DNA from: DATCYX01 sp963714425
Lineage (GTDB): Bacteria > Chloroflexota > Anaerolineae > Anaerolineales > UBA4823
Assembly (NCBI GenBank): GCA_963714425.1
Contig: CAVQOI010000014.1
Location: 1-64,000 of the forward strand
Direction: 5' to 3'
DNA length: 64,000 nt
Position 1 is the stretch's first letter, and each line of letters starts with the position of its first letter. The notes under the pieces were generated by a model. That model saw only the letters and a program-made list of their open reading frames with translations. It had not been told where the DNA came from and did no database searches. The translations under genes and the position numbers were made by a program. Shown one piece after another: positions 1 to 8,157 of the stretch.

Positions 1-1086
1 ATGGATATCCATCACAGAGACCCGGAAATCGTTGAATACCGATACAAATGCCTTGATGAACCGGAAGTCGATTGAATCTGCCTGGGTCATAAAATTCTTC
101 AATACAGTCGAGTTTATTGGCTTAGTCATGAAGCCCGATAAGGAATAGATTGGCATCCTAACACCCGCTGGTGTGTCCTGAAAAGTCATCGTCTACTAAT
201 CGGTGCAGATCACAGCATGGGTAATTCTTCAGGAAGCCACATCACAGGCAACCTGTGGAACCGAATGACCAAAAGCGCTCTACGGTTCACCGACACTAAA
301 AGGATAGAATATTCAGTAGGTGACACCCCCATGTTCACCTTTAGGTATCTTATTCCCTAAGTATAGTCATTTCACAATTGAGCAGGGGGAGTGGAGAAAT
401 GAAAACCTTTTCGACCTTATTTCTCGTATACGAGAAGCTAGGTTCCCCCTATACCTCGATTAGAGTTCTTGTGTTTGACATAATGCTCTAGATTTGCTGG
501 AAGGAAATTATTCGCTAATACATTTGTATATCGAGGTAAGTTCAAGGTTTTATAGATTAGCAATACAAACTGAACGAGAAAACGAGCCAATAATGCGAAA
601 GGGCAACTCGTACGTACGTGGGGGCCTAGATTCCCTAAAATTCCCCTTGAATTTCTCAAATTGAAAAGATTTCTACAACCTTTGCTGTGAATTTATACTC
701 GATTTAGTCAATGCACTCTCTTGAATGTGTGGGGAATTGACCGATTGCTGTGAAGTAATATTAGGCTAAGAAGCTGATGACAGGGAAATTTATTGGTGGG
801 GAATCGAAGGATATAAAGTAGGATAGGTGGAGGGTGAAAGGGTTATTACGGGGGTATAGCTGATACAGTATCCTCCTCGATCATTTAGATCTCCCCCTTT
901 GGACAGGGCTGCAGGCTGCCTTAACTTGCTTCATGCTGTGCGTCTTTTCGTGTGCAACCGTGTGCAACCACAGAAGCACAGCATGGAAATAATGGATGCT
1001 CTGGACGTTCTGACCCCCACATTCGGTGTCTCTAAGGACATAAAAACGCCATATGTAGGGTGTGGACGCCAAGGATGACAAACGTT
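1..1086. other. Region without a supported gene; possible end of an integrated element
   Basis: No open frame here has a convincing family match. Visible items are a perfect 16-bp palindrome at 421-436, a weak 30-codon frame at 399-491 behind a GTGGAGAA-like ribosome site that runs through that palindrome, and A/T-rich spacer. The minus-strand frame over 881-1189 is the familiar antisense reading of a tRNA T-arm (NRTRTCDLLCVR), not a gene. The tRNA 3' half at 1087-1133 lacks its 5' half. If it is an attachment-site duplicate, this stretch would be the inner end of an element whose intact tRNA lies left of the window. That last point is inference. Confidence 0.4.
421..436. repeat. Perfect 16-bp palindrome
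   Basis: TTCTCGTATACGAGAA is self-complementary over all 16 bases. It could be an operator for a dimeric regulator. No regulator gene or promoter adjoins it clearly, so the role is unknown. Confidence 0.4.
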
Positions 1087-1133
1087 TATCTCTTACACAG
1101 AGAAGGTCGCAGGTTCGAGTCCTGTTCCGCCCA
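1087..1133 (+). pseudogene. tRNA-Val(UAC) 3' half, truncated
   Basis: The sequence folds as the 3' half of a tRNA. The anticodon arm (stem 1087-1091/1099-1103 with one mismatch, loop CTTACAC, anticodon TAC) is followed by variable bases and a good T arm (stem 1109-1113/1121-1125, loop TTCGAGT). Then come an acceptor 3' strand TCCGCCC and discriminator A at 1133. No CCA is encoded. The matching acceptor 5' strand GGGCGGA and a D arm are absent upstream, so it is not a working tRNA. Half-tRNAs of this kind are typical leftovers of integration into a tRNA 3' end. Confidence 0.6.
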
Positions 1134-1138
1134 CTGCC

Positions 1139-1187
1139 GCGGCGTTTCACGCCGCTAACGGAGAACGGAGGAAACAATCCGTTCTCC
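1139..1187. repeat. Two consecutive perfect hairpins after the tRNA remnant
   Basis: GCGGCG/CGCCGC with a 5-base loop (1139-1155) is followed by a 10-bp stem GGAGAACGGA/TCCGTTCTCC with an 8-base loop (1160-1187). Neither has a T-run, so they are not standard terminators. They may be what remains of a tRNA-operon terminator or of an element end. Confidence 0.45.
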
Positions 1188-1321
1188 ACGTATTTAAAAG
1201 TAAGTGAACTGCTTGACTTACCTGTCGAGCGGTTTTTGGCCTCTGTACGTTTTGAGCACAGGAGTAAATTAGATCAGTTGGGGATAGATATTGAAGTTTT
1301 GAACGTCAAATAGATGAAATT

Positions 1322-1545
1322 TTGGTTCGAGTCCAATTACCCGAAATCGCCATTTCGATGATTGGTAAGTTCAAGTCCTGGCCCCGCTACTCAATTTTTA
1401 GAGACCGCCAACATTCAAAGTCGTGCGGTCTCTTGCTATATTTTGGAAGTTTTTAAAAGTAAAATGCTCAAATTGTGCACTTACAGGTAAGAATCTGAGG
1501 ATTTGTATGTAGAAAAGTGGTTCGAGTCCTGAACCCTGTTTTGCG
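1322..1545 (+). pseudogene. Three further tRNA T-arm-like fragments
   Basis: GGTTCGAGTCC-type T-loop motifs recur at about 1324-1334, 1370-1379 (TTCAAGTCC followed by GGCCCCGCTA) and 1520-1531. None has a complete cloverleaf around it. Together with the tRNA-Val half they suggest several rounds of tRNA-targeted integration and decay, or a decayed tRNA cluster. Individually each match is short. Confidence 0.35.
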
Positions 1546-1872
1546 TGATGATTTTTTATTTGCCTATGAAACTAGTGGGAAATCCTTTGAATTGTTGAGC
1601 TTCAGTGATAGGTTGAAGCTGGGGGAATTGCCAGTGTAACTGGTTCTTTTGATCTCAATATATTTCGGTTTGGAACCTCAGACCCTGGGGTGGTGGGTTC
1701 CATCAATTCGCCCACAACATTAATGCCTTTATTATGTCTACTTGAAAGAGCAAAAGAAAATTTCCAGTGGGATTTATGCTAGAATAACGAAGACAAATTT
1801 AGCATAAAACCTCTTAGTACGACGACATTTTCACAGAGTATCTATCAAATTATACAAAAATAAGGTTTCTCG
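1546..1872. other. Upstream region of the LAL regulator
   Basis: Nothing coding is seen. The A/T-rich end contains a possible -10 (TAGAAT near 1777), and AAGG before the 1873 start codon can serve as ribosome site. No clear -35 could be paired with it. Confidence 0.3.
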
Positions 1873-4530
1873 ATGGGAAGCGATTTACTTCAAACAAAAT
1901 TGTTTGTTCCCCCAATTCGACCGAACCTTGTCCCACGCCCTCACCTGATTGAACAATTGAATCGAAAATTGGAGCTTGGCAGCAAATTTACTTTGCTCTC
2001 TGCTCCAGCCGGATTCGGAAAAACCACGCTGGTTTCTAACTGGCTGCACGAATCCGATTTGCAGATCGCTTGGTTGTCTCTCGATGATGGCGATAACGAT
2101 CCAGCACGATTTCTATCATACATCGTTGCAGCTATGCAAAAGACGAGTATTGGTATCAGTGAGTCAGTGCAGTCCATGCTTGATTCTCCCCGGCGCCCAA
2201 TAGCGGAGATGTTGCTTAGTGCACTTATCAACGACATATCTGGGCAGGAGCCATACGATAGACTTGTCCTTGTTCTCGATGACTATCATCAAATTGAAAG
2301 CCAATCTGTTCATCAAGCACTTTCATTTCTGATCGATCACCAACCGTCTCAGCTACATCTTGTTATTGTGTCTCGCGAAGACCCGCCATTACAATTGTCT
2401 CTGTTGCGTGGAAGGGGGGAAATAACCGAAATTCGCCTGGCAGATTTACGTTTCACTACAGAAGAGTCAGCGAGGTTGCTCAACGAAATCATGGGGTTGA
2501 ATTTGAATGCTAGTCAAATTGAAACACTCGGAGCCAGGACTGAGGGTTGGGTTTCAGGCTTGCAACTGGCTGCCTTATCCATGCAGGGGCGGTCCGATGT
2601 GGATCGCTTCGTTAGTTCATTTGCTGGCAGCAATCGCTATATTCTGGATTACTTGATCGAGGAAGTTTTTCAACAACAGCCTGATGAAATAAAGGTGTTT
2701 CTTCTCAAAACATCCATTTTAGATCGAATGACTGCTCCTTTATGTGATGCCATTCTCTCAACTGAAGAGTATTCTTCCCCTGCTCTCTATTCGCAGGAAA
2801 TCCTTGAGCAACTGGAACGGGCTAATCTTTTTATCATCCCTCTGGACGAATCGCGACAATGGTTTCGTTATCACCAATTGTTTGCCGACTTACTTCGCCA
2901 TCACCTGCGATTGAAAAAAACAGATTTAGCTGAACTTCATTGCAAAGCCGGCGACTGGCTTGCCAATAACGGCTATGTGGGTATGGCCATTGAACAATTC
3001 CTAACAGCTACAGCCTGGGATGAAGCATCACTCCTGATCTTGAAAGAGAGCGATGGATTGCTGCGCAGGGGAGAAAACGCAACCCTGATGCGATGGGTTA
3101 GTCTCTTGCCTGAAAAAAACATCCAAACCAACCCCGAGCTTTGTTTGAACTGCGCATGGGCACTGGCACTTAGCGGTCAAGAAGATGAGGCCGAGTCATT
3201 TTTGCAAATCGCAGAAACATCTACGAATATCACTCAGGAATTATATGGAAACCTTCTGACTGCTCAGATTCACATTGCGCGCGCTCGTCACGACCATAAA
3301 CGCACGATCGAGCTTTCCGAGCAGGCTCTTTCAATGATTCTAGATGGCGAGGATGAAGTGCGAGGAGTACTAAATTTGAACCTAGGTTTAGCCTACTGGC
3401 AAACTGGTCAAACAATCGAGGCTCAAAAAAAATTGGAGGAAGCTCGTTACAAATCAAGAAAGTCAAAGAATCATCACGCTGAATTGTTGGCTTCCGGAAT
3501 TCTGGGAACCATTCAGGCCGCACAGGGGAACTTGCATGCTGCTGCTGACATATTGCGAAATACTATTGAATGGGGTGCATCGTATCCGGCAAGTGCACTG
3601 GCACAAATGGAACTGGGGATGCTCCAGTATGAGTGGAATCGGTTGGATGAAGCCAGTCAAACATTGCAACAAGCTATCTCGCTGGCTGAGCGTACTGGGA
3701 ACGTTGAAATTCAAGGAAACGCGTATCGAAATTGGGCAGTGTTGAAGCAGGCCATTGGAGAAAGTAGCGAATCCCTGACCGCGCTCGAAAAAACTGTCAA
3801 TATCGCTGGCGAGTCTGCTCCCCCGCTTACCAAGGGTCGGAACGCAGCTGCTTATGTGAAAGTTTTCCTGGCCCAGGGAAAACTCGATGACGCTCAACTC
3901 GTTGCCCAAGATATGTGTCCTGCTGCGGCCTCCTCCTTCTACCCGCTGCTGCACCTTGCACCTGCTCGCATTGCCCTGGCGCAAGGTGATAAACCGTATG
4001 CCGCGGCCCATCTGGAAACGCAATATGAAAGAGCTGCTGAAGCAGGGTGGCGTTACGGGCAGATCGATATCCGTCTTTTGCAAGCTCTGGCTGCCCCGAC
4101 CGCGGATGCAGCTGTTACTTTTCTAGGCGATGCTTTGGTGATGGCACAACCGGAAGGATTTATGCGGATATTTTTGGACAAGAGGGGTGAACTGATCCCC
4201 TTTCTGCACCTAGCTGCCAGCCGGAACATCGCATCGGACTACGCTCGAAAACTGCTGACCGCTTTTGGAGCAGAACCCGTGCTCGAGCAGAGTCGAAAAC
4301 AGGAAACTGTCTCAGGCCAGGAAGATCTTGTTGAGCCTTTGAGCGAGCGCGAGCTGAGTGTGTTGCGCTTGTTGTCCGAAGGAAAGACAAACCAGGAAAT
4401 TGCCGGGGAAATATTTGTTTCTGTAAACACTGTCAAGAGTCATCTGAAAAACATCTATGGAAAGCTTGGCGTCAACAACCGCCGTGAAGCCGTTGCCCAG
4501 GCGCGCATCCGCAACCTACTGCCTGACTAG
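1873..4530 (+). CDS. MalT/LAL-type LuxR family transcriptional regulator
   Basis: This is an 885-residue ATP-binding transcription regulator of the MalT/LAL (large ATP-binding LuxR) class. The N-terminus carries a Walker A motif, APAGFGKTT (about residues 44-52), and a Walker B-like LVLVLDDYH (about 131-139). A long helical TPR-like middle (about 350-780) follows, then a C-terminal LuxR helix-turn-helix with SERELSVLRLLSEGKTNQEI and NTVKSHLKNIYGKLGV (last 65 residues). In this class ligand and ATP binding drive oligomerisation and activation of nearby promoters. The natural target could be the small gene and membrane-protein genes just downstream, since they share orientation, but a 106-bp gap with a hairpin intervenes. 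The inducer cannot be guessed from sequence. The length is normal for the family. Confidence 0.92.
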   Translation: MGSDLLQTKLFVPPIRPNLVPRPHLIEQLNRKLELGSKFTLLSAPAGFGKTTLVSNWLHESDLQIAWLSLDDGDNDPARFLSYIVAAMQKTSIGISESVQSMLDSPRRPIAEMLLSALINDISGQEPYDRLVLVLDDYHQIESQSVHQALSFLIDHQPSQLHLVIVSREDPPLQLSLLRGRGEITEIRLADLRFTTEESARLLNEIMGLNLNASQIETLGARTEGWVSGLQLAALSMQGRSDVDRFVSSFAGSNRYILDYLIEEVFQQQPDEIKVFLLKTSILDRMTAPLCDAILSTEEYSSPALYSQEILEQLERANLFIIPLDESRQWFRYHQLFADLLRHHLRLKKTDLAELHCKAGDWLANNGYVGMAIEQFLTATAWDEASLLILKESDGLLRRGENATLMRWVSLLPEKNIQTNPELCLNCAWALALSGQEDEAESFLQIAETSTNITQELYGNLLTAQIHIARARHDHKRTIELSEQALSMILDGEDEVRGVLNLNLGLAYWQTGQTIEAQKKLEEARYKSRKSKNHHAELLASGILGTIQAAQGNLHAAADILRNTIEWGASYPASALAQMELGMLQYEWNRLDEASQTLQQAISLAERTGNVEIQGNAYRNWAVLKQAIGESSESLTALEKTVNIAGESAPPLTKGRNAAAYVKVFLAQGKLDDAQLVAQDMCPAAASSFYPLLHLAPARIALAQGDKPYAAAHLETQYERAAEAGWRYGQIDIRLLQALAAPTADAAVTFLGDALVMAQPEGFMRIFLDKRGELIPFLHLAASRNIASDYARKLLTAFGAEPVLEQSRKQETVSGQEDLVEPLSERELSVLRLLSEGKTNQEIAGEIFVSVNTVKSHLKNIYGKLGVNNRREAVAQARIRNLLPD

Positions 4531-4564
4531 TTCCCTTTAGTCCTTCAATCCAAATCACCCACCA

Positions 4565-4583
4565 ACCACCCACGATGGGTGGT
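4565..4583 (+). terminator. Hairpin after the LAL regulator
   Basis: ACCACCCA-CGA-TGGGTGGT forms an 8-bp perfect stem 35 bp past the regulator stop. No T-run follows, so termination is only possible, not shown. Confidence 0.35.
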
Positions 4584-4663
4584 CACACGGCTTTAACTAC
4601 CCGGTATTATGGAAACGTAAACAGTAACGGGCAGTTTTGCCTGAAAAAATGGAAGAGGTAACA

Positions 4664-4867
4664 ATGCAAAATGTTGAAATTCGTGTCATGGGAAAAATTG
4701 ACCTGCACTGGTCAGAGTGGCTGGATGGTCTTGAAATCAGCCACGAAGGCGAAGATGAAACATTGCTCATCGGCCAGGTTGTGGATCAAGCAACCCTGTA
4801 TGGAATTTTGAAGAAGTTGAGAGATCTGGGCTTGAAGCTTCTTCTGGTTAAGATCAATGATGCTTGA
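4664..4867 (+). CDS. Small conserved protein of unknown function (DQATLYGILKKLRDLGL type)
   Basis: This is a 67-residue soluble protein. The start at 4664 is chosen because GGAAGAGG lies 5 bases before it; an in-frame ATG at 4637 has no such site. The C-terminal stretch VVDQATLYGILKKLRDLGLK resembles a widespread family of 60-75 residue proteins (commonly reading DQAALHGLLKKVRDLGLPLLSV) often found beside regulators and membrane proteins in environmental bacteria. This similarity is from memory. No catalytic motif is visible. The N-terminal EIRVMGKIDLHWSEWLDGLEI looks like a beta-rich start. Position right after a LAL regulator and before a CAAX-type protease suggests an accessory role, but the function is unknown. 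Confidence 0.65.
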   Translation: MQNVEIRVMGKIDLHWSEWLDGLEISHEGEDETLLIGQVVDQATLYGILKKLRDLGLKLLLVKINDA

Positions 4868-4908
4868 CCAATAATATATTTTCTGATCAATTCCAAAGGA
4901 AAAATCCA

Positions 4909-4950
4909 ATGAAATCCAATCAAACCAAACAATCCCTGTATAACCAATAA
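4909..4950 (+). pseudogene. 13-codon stub duplicating the start of the Lnt-like gene
   Basis: An ATG at 4909, preceded by AAAGGA, opens the short frame MKSNQTKQSLYNQ and a stop. At the nucleotide level it is almost identical to the first 12 codons of the gene at 6012 (MKSNQTKQPLYN), with only two differences up to the TATAAC codons. It ends just before the ribosome site of the CAAX protease gene. It is best read as the truncated beginning of a second copy of the Lnt-like gene. A role as a translated leader coupling to the next gene is the alternative. Confidence 0.7.
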
Positions 4951-4962
4951 GGAGACAACATA

Positions 4963-5787
4963 ATGAAAACAAAAACTCTCATTCCGTTCCTGGTCCTTAC
5001 TTTTGGGCTAACCTGGGGGATCGCCGCACTGCTGATCTTATTCACCGACCAGGTTGTTGCAGTCTTTGGCGAAATCAGCTCGAGCAATCCCTTATATATC
5101 CTCGCGGTGTATGCGCCCGGCATTGTCGGCGTATTCCTGGTCTGGCGATATTACGGACTGAAAGGGCTGGGTAGCTTCTTTCGGCGATTGACGTTATGGC
5201 GGATGCCCCGGGTGTGGTGGTTGTTCTTACTCCTGGGCATTCCTGCCATCAAATACCTTGGCGCCGCACTGAAGGGCACCCTCAGCGATCCGTTTCCCTT
5301 TTCCCCCTGGTATCAGGTACTTCCAGCGCTGGTGGCGGCTTTCTTCCTGGGTACCATCGAAGAGTTCGGCTGGCGAGGGCTCGCCCAGCCTTTGCTGCAG
5401 CGCAAGATGGCTCCATTTTGGGCCGGTTTAGTCGTGGGTATCATTTGGGCAGCTTGGCACATCCCTGCCTTCCTGTTGAGTGGGCTTCCATATAGCACCT
5501 GGTCCGCCGTGCCATTCTTTGGCGGTGTCATTGCTCTCGCCGTCATCCTCACACCGATGTTCAATAGCGCCCGCGGCAGCCTGTTGATCGCTTACCTGTA
5601 TCACTTTCAGATGATGAATCCCATCATTCCCGATGCTCAACCCTGGGAAAACATCCTTTTCGTACTCGCGGCGGTGGTCATCGTTGTTCAAAATCGGCGT
5701 ACGATGTTCAAAAAAGGAACCGGCGTTACCGATGTTCTCATGCCAGATGAGATCCCTGTTTCCGAAAATTTGTCTAGTTTGAGTTAA
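4963..5787 (+). CDS. CPBP (CAAX/Abi-type) intramembrane metalloprotease
   Basis: This is a 274-residue membrane protein with about seven to eight hydrophobic segments. The family signature is clear: EEFGWRG with the two glutamates at 133-134 and Arg 138 (motif EExxxR), then WHIPAF with His 166. A later N/H pair in the last helices completes the usual metal site. CPBP proteases cleave prenylated or other membrane substrates; in bacteria many protect against bacteriocins or process signals, and the substrate here is unknown. The start is supported by AAGGAGA at 4949-4955. Immediately upstream lies the 13-codon stub of a different gene, so this gene appears to have been placed into a pre-existing 5' end. 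Confidence 0.88.
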   Translation: MKTKTLIPFLVLTFGLTWGIAALLILFTDQVVAVFGEISSSNPLYILAVYAPGIVGVFLVWRYYGLKGLGSFFRRLTLWRMPRVWWLFLLLGIPAIKYLGAALKGTLSDPFPFSPWYQVLPALVAAFFLGTIEEFGWRGLAQPLLQRKMAPFWAGLVVGIIWAAWHIPAFLLSGLPYSTWSAVPFFGGVIALAVILTPMFNSARGSLLIAYLYHFQMMNPIIPDAQPWENILFVLAAVVIVVQNRRTMFKKGTGVTDVLMPDEIPVSENLSSLS

Positions 5788-5806
5788 GTAGTTGGAAGTG
5801 TTTTCT

Positions 5807-5837
5807 GGGGTGATGGGCGGGCACCGCCCATCACCCC
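5807..5837. repeat. 14-bp perfect hairpin between genes
   Basis: GGGGTGATGGGCGG and CCGCCCATCACCCC flank a 3-base loop (GCA). The stem is perfect and strong, but no T-run follows on either side. It may act as an RNA stabiliser or weak terminator for the CPBP gene, or be a recombination relic. Confidence 0.5.
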
Positions 5838-5902
5838 CAAAGACAAACCCCGCTCGCAACTCCTGTCCAATAATCCCCAGGTATAAGCGGGAAGGGACTA
5901 AT

Positions 5903-6010
5903 ATGGCAACTCAATATTCTGTCAAAGATCATAAATCCTGGAAAGCGCGTTTATTCACCATTTGGGGCAGACAAGCTCTTTCAATTTTAGGTAGCCAAAA
6001 GGAGAAATAA
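5903..6010 (+). pseudogene. N-terminal stub of an MFS transporter
   Basis: The 35-codon frame starts at ATG 5903 behind GGAAGGGA and reads SWKARLFTIWGRQALSILGSQ before running out as KEK-stop. Many MFS drug/siderophore exporters begin FxTIWxGQAxSLLGSxLVQFALVWWL, and the match stops abruptly at LGSQ, where the first transmembrane helix should continue. The remaining codons are the ribosome site of the next gene (AAGGAGA). It is therefore a truncated gene start rather than a functional small protein. Family assignment rests on about 20 residues. Confidence 0.6.
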
Positions 6011-6011
6011 A

Positions 6012-7511
6012 ATGAAATCCAATCAAACCAAACAACCCCTATATAACGATAAAAGAGCCTACATCTGGCTGCTTGTCTCTGCGCTGGCTACTCTGTTCAG
6101 TGGTAGATGGACCTTTTTCTTGGCAAGCTGGATCGGGCCAATCTTTGGTTTACGCTTCCTGCGCAGCAAAAGGACTGGTCCAGGCATCCTGTTATTCATC
6201 ATCGCCACTTACATTCCAGTGGTCATTTCATGGTCTGGGATGACAGCTTTTCAGATGCCAATTTACCCGAAATTCATGCTATTGAATGTGGTCATTGCAT
6301 CCATACCTTACCTGTTGGATCGCTGGCTGACTCCTCGATTTGCCAATAATGGTTTAACGCCTTTGGTTGCCAGCTTGATCTTTCCACTGGCAATAACAGC
6401 CGTTGAGTTCATTACAATGACGGGCGGGCCGCTGGGTAGCTTTGGCGCTCAAGCATATACCCAATATGACTTTTTGATCTTTGCACAGTTGGCATCAGTT
6501 ACGGGCATGTGGGGTATCACCTTCCTGGTCGCATGGTTTGCTAGCCTGGTCAATTGGGCTTGGGAGCGAGGTTTCCAGTGGGGGCAGATCAAATCTGGTG
6601 CAATCACTTATGCCGCCATCTTGTTGCTGGTCCTTGTCTACGGATTGGTGCGATTAATGGCTACTCCAGAGCCTACCGCGACAGTGAAAGTTGCCTCCTT
6701 CACTGCCGAAGCCTTCCATCCCAATGAGTTGTTTCCGATGGTAAGCAGTAACCTGGACGGCTTCCGCGAGAAGACGACCGCCATACATGAGAAATACATT
6801 GAGCAGACGGTTGCAGCCGCACAACAGGGCGCGGAAATCGTTGTCTGGCCTGAGATGTCTGGATCAGGCTATTATGAAGATGTCGATGCGCTGATCGAAA
6901 GTGGCCAAGCTATAGCTCGAGAAGAAGGCATTTATCTGGCGATTACTGCCTTGTCGCGTTTTGTTGACGAGAACCGCACGGATGAAAACATTCTCTACAT
7001 TATCGATCCCAATGGAGATGTTGTCATCGAGCATGTGAAGTATGGTGGCAACATGATCGAAGGCACATTGCTAGGTGATGGCGTACTGCAATCCATCGAA
7101 ACGCCCTACGGTACTCTCTCCGGCGTCATCTGCTGGGATACAGATTATCAGGAAGTCATTCGGCAAGTAGGTAAGAGGGATATCGACATCTTGCTTTCCC
7201 CTTCGCACGTCTGGCCTGAAATCGGCACGATGCACGCTAAGATGGCTGCGTTCCGTGCGATCGAAAATGGGGTCACCATCGTGCGACAGGAAGACGGTGG
7301 CGTTTCTGCTCTCATCGATCCGCATGGCCGCTTCCTGACCACCGCCGAACATGCTTCCGGTGAAACAATGATCTTCGCTGACCTGCCTGTTCTGAACACC
7401 TCAACACTATATCCGGTTATTGGTGACATCTTTGGGCTGTTATCCATTGCGGGTTTCCTGGTCATGGCAATCTGGGCTATCATTTTGGGCAGAAAATCTA
7501 AATCCAATTGA
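6012..7511 (+). CDS. Apolipoprotein N-acyltransferase-like membrane amidase (nitrilase superfamily)
   Basis: This is a 499-residue protein with an N-terminal block of about seven hydrophobic segments (residues 12-220) and one C-terminal segment (about 470-490), flanking a nitrilase-fold domain. This is the architecture of Lnt, which transfers an acyl chain to lipoproteins. The catalytic triad is visible as Glu 281 (VVWPEMSG), Lys 343 (EHVKYGG) and Cys 374 (VICWD). Lnt is usual in Gram-negatives; members in monoderm-like Chloroflexota may acylate lipoproteins or act as other amidases, so the substrate is not certain. The start is supported by AAGGAGA just upstream. The first 12 codons are duplicated at 4909, and the gene begins immediately after the MFS stub. 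Confidence 0.82.
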   Translation: MKSNQTKQPLYNDKRAYIWLLVSALATLFSGRWTFFLASWIGPIFGLRFLRSKRTGPGILLFIIATYIPVVISWSGMTAFQMPIYPKFMLLNVVIASIPYLLDRWLTPRFANNGLTPLVASLIFPLAITAVEFITMTGGPLGSFGAQAYTQYDFLIFAQLASVTGMWGITFLVAWFASLVNWAWERGFQWGQIKSGAITYAAILLLVLVYGLVRLMATPEPTATVKVASFTAEAFHPNELFPMVSSNLDGFREKTTAIHEKYIEQTVAAAQQGAEIVVWPEMSGSGYYEDVDALIESGQAIAREEGIYLAITALSRFVDENRTDENILYIIDPNGDVVIEHVKYGGNMIEGTLLGDGVLQSIETPYGTLSGVICWDTDYQEVIRQVGKRDIDILLSPSHVWPEIGTMHAKMAAFRAIENGVTIVRQEDGGVSALIDPHGRFLTTAEHASGETMIFADLPVLNTSTLYPVIGDIFGLLSIAGFLVMAIWAIILGRKSKSN

Positions 7512-7542
7512 TCTAACAGCCAAGAAGCCGTCAGGGAATAAG

Positions 7543-7590
7543 AATCGGATTATCATGAGTGATAAACAGTTTGTGATAATCCGATTTTCT
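7543..7590 (+). terminator. 13-bp inverted repeat after the Lnt-like gene
   Basis: AATCGGATTATCA (7543-7555) and TGATAATCCGATT (7574-7586) are exact reverse complements with an 18-base loop, followed by TTCTTT. It lies 31 bp after the Lnt-like stop and may be its terminator. The inverted repeat also spans the ATG of a 30-codon frame (7555-7647, MSDKQFVIIRFS...) that overlaps the next start by ATGA, so it could instead hide that start codon. Confidence 0.45.
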
Positions 7591-7643
7591 TTAAATCAAG
7601 TTGCAAAGATACGTGATTATTTTAGAAGTTATGGAGATAACTC

Positions 7644-7877
7644 ATGACAATAGACAAAATATTCGAAACACGGAGATTGAAAATTCGTCCTGCCACAATC
7701 AAAGATATATAGATGTATTTCAAATTCTGGACTAACACGAAGGTTATGAAGAATGTGGGACATCCTAATGGCTTTCCAATTACAAAAAGTATTGTACCGG
7801 ATAGCGAGTTCACAAAGTGTTTTTTTGAAATCCGAGAGGCGGAAGAAGAGTGTGGTTACCAATTGATCAAAGAGTAA
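7644..7877 (+). pseudogene. GNAT acetyltransferase remnant with in-frame stop
   Basis: A start at 7644 behind GGAG reads MTIDKIFETRRLKIRPAT, the usual beginning of a RimJ-type GNAT acetyltransferase. Codon 23 is TAG (7710-7712). The same frame continues with MYFKFWTNTKVMKNVGHPNG, which matches the family's next segment, and ends at a stop at 7877. The total of 77 residues is less than half of a GNAT domain, so the acetyl-CoA site is missing. This is a decayed gene. Confidence 0.72.
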
Positions 7878-8060
7878 TTATGAGCAAACACTTTTAAGTA
7901 GGCTGGTTTGTTCGTGAAATCAAGCGGATGCAAAAGCTAATCTAATCACTCGAAGACCTTTTCTTGTTTCCAATTTAGAATAATAGGTAACACCACCGTT
8001 ACTTGACGATTTTGAAGTCGGGATTTATCATTCCAATTAGGTAATTTCTTCGTGACTCGT

Positions 8061-8132
8061 TGCCCCCATTGATGGTTTTCACCCTGAAATCATGGGGAAG
8101 GCGGTTCGGAACAGGTCCGCTTCCGCCCACCA
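8061..8132 (+). pseudogene. Chimeric tRNA-like remnant
   Basis: GCCCCCAT and an anticodon-arm-like ATGGTTTTCACCCTG (tRNA-Glu type, anticodon TTC) are followed by an unrelated 3' end, TTCCGCCCACCA. That end shares TTCCGCCCAC with the tRNA-Val half at 1125-1134 and, unlike it, carries CCA. The acceptor strands do not pair and the D arm is missing. It is read as an attachment-site scar next to the integrase remnant. Confidence is low because each match is short. Confidence 0.3.
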
Positions 8133-8136
8133 TTTT

Positions 8137-8157
8137 ACCCCCACCCGTGGGGGTTTT
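8137..8157 (+). terminator. Intrinsic terminator after the tRNA-like remnant
   Basis: ACCCCCAC and GTGGGGGT form a tight hairpin followed by TTTT. This fits a terminator for a tRNA transcript read on the plus strand. Confidence 0.6.

Noticed and set aside
881..1189. 102-codon minus-strand frame containing NRTRTCDLLCVR
   Set aside because: This string is the well-known antisense translation of tRNA T-arm and anticodon sequence and overlaps the tRNA-Val remnant; it is not a protein gene.
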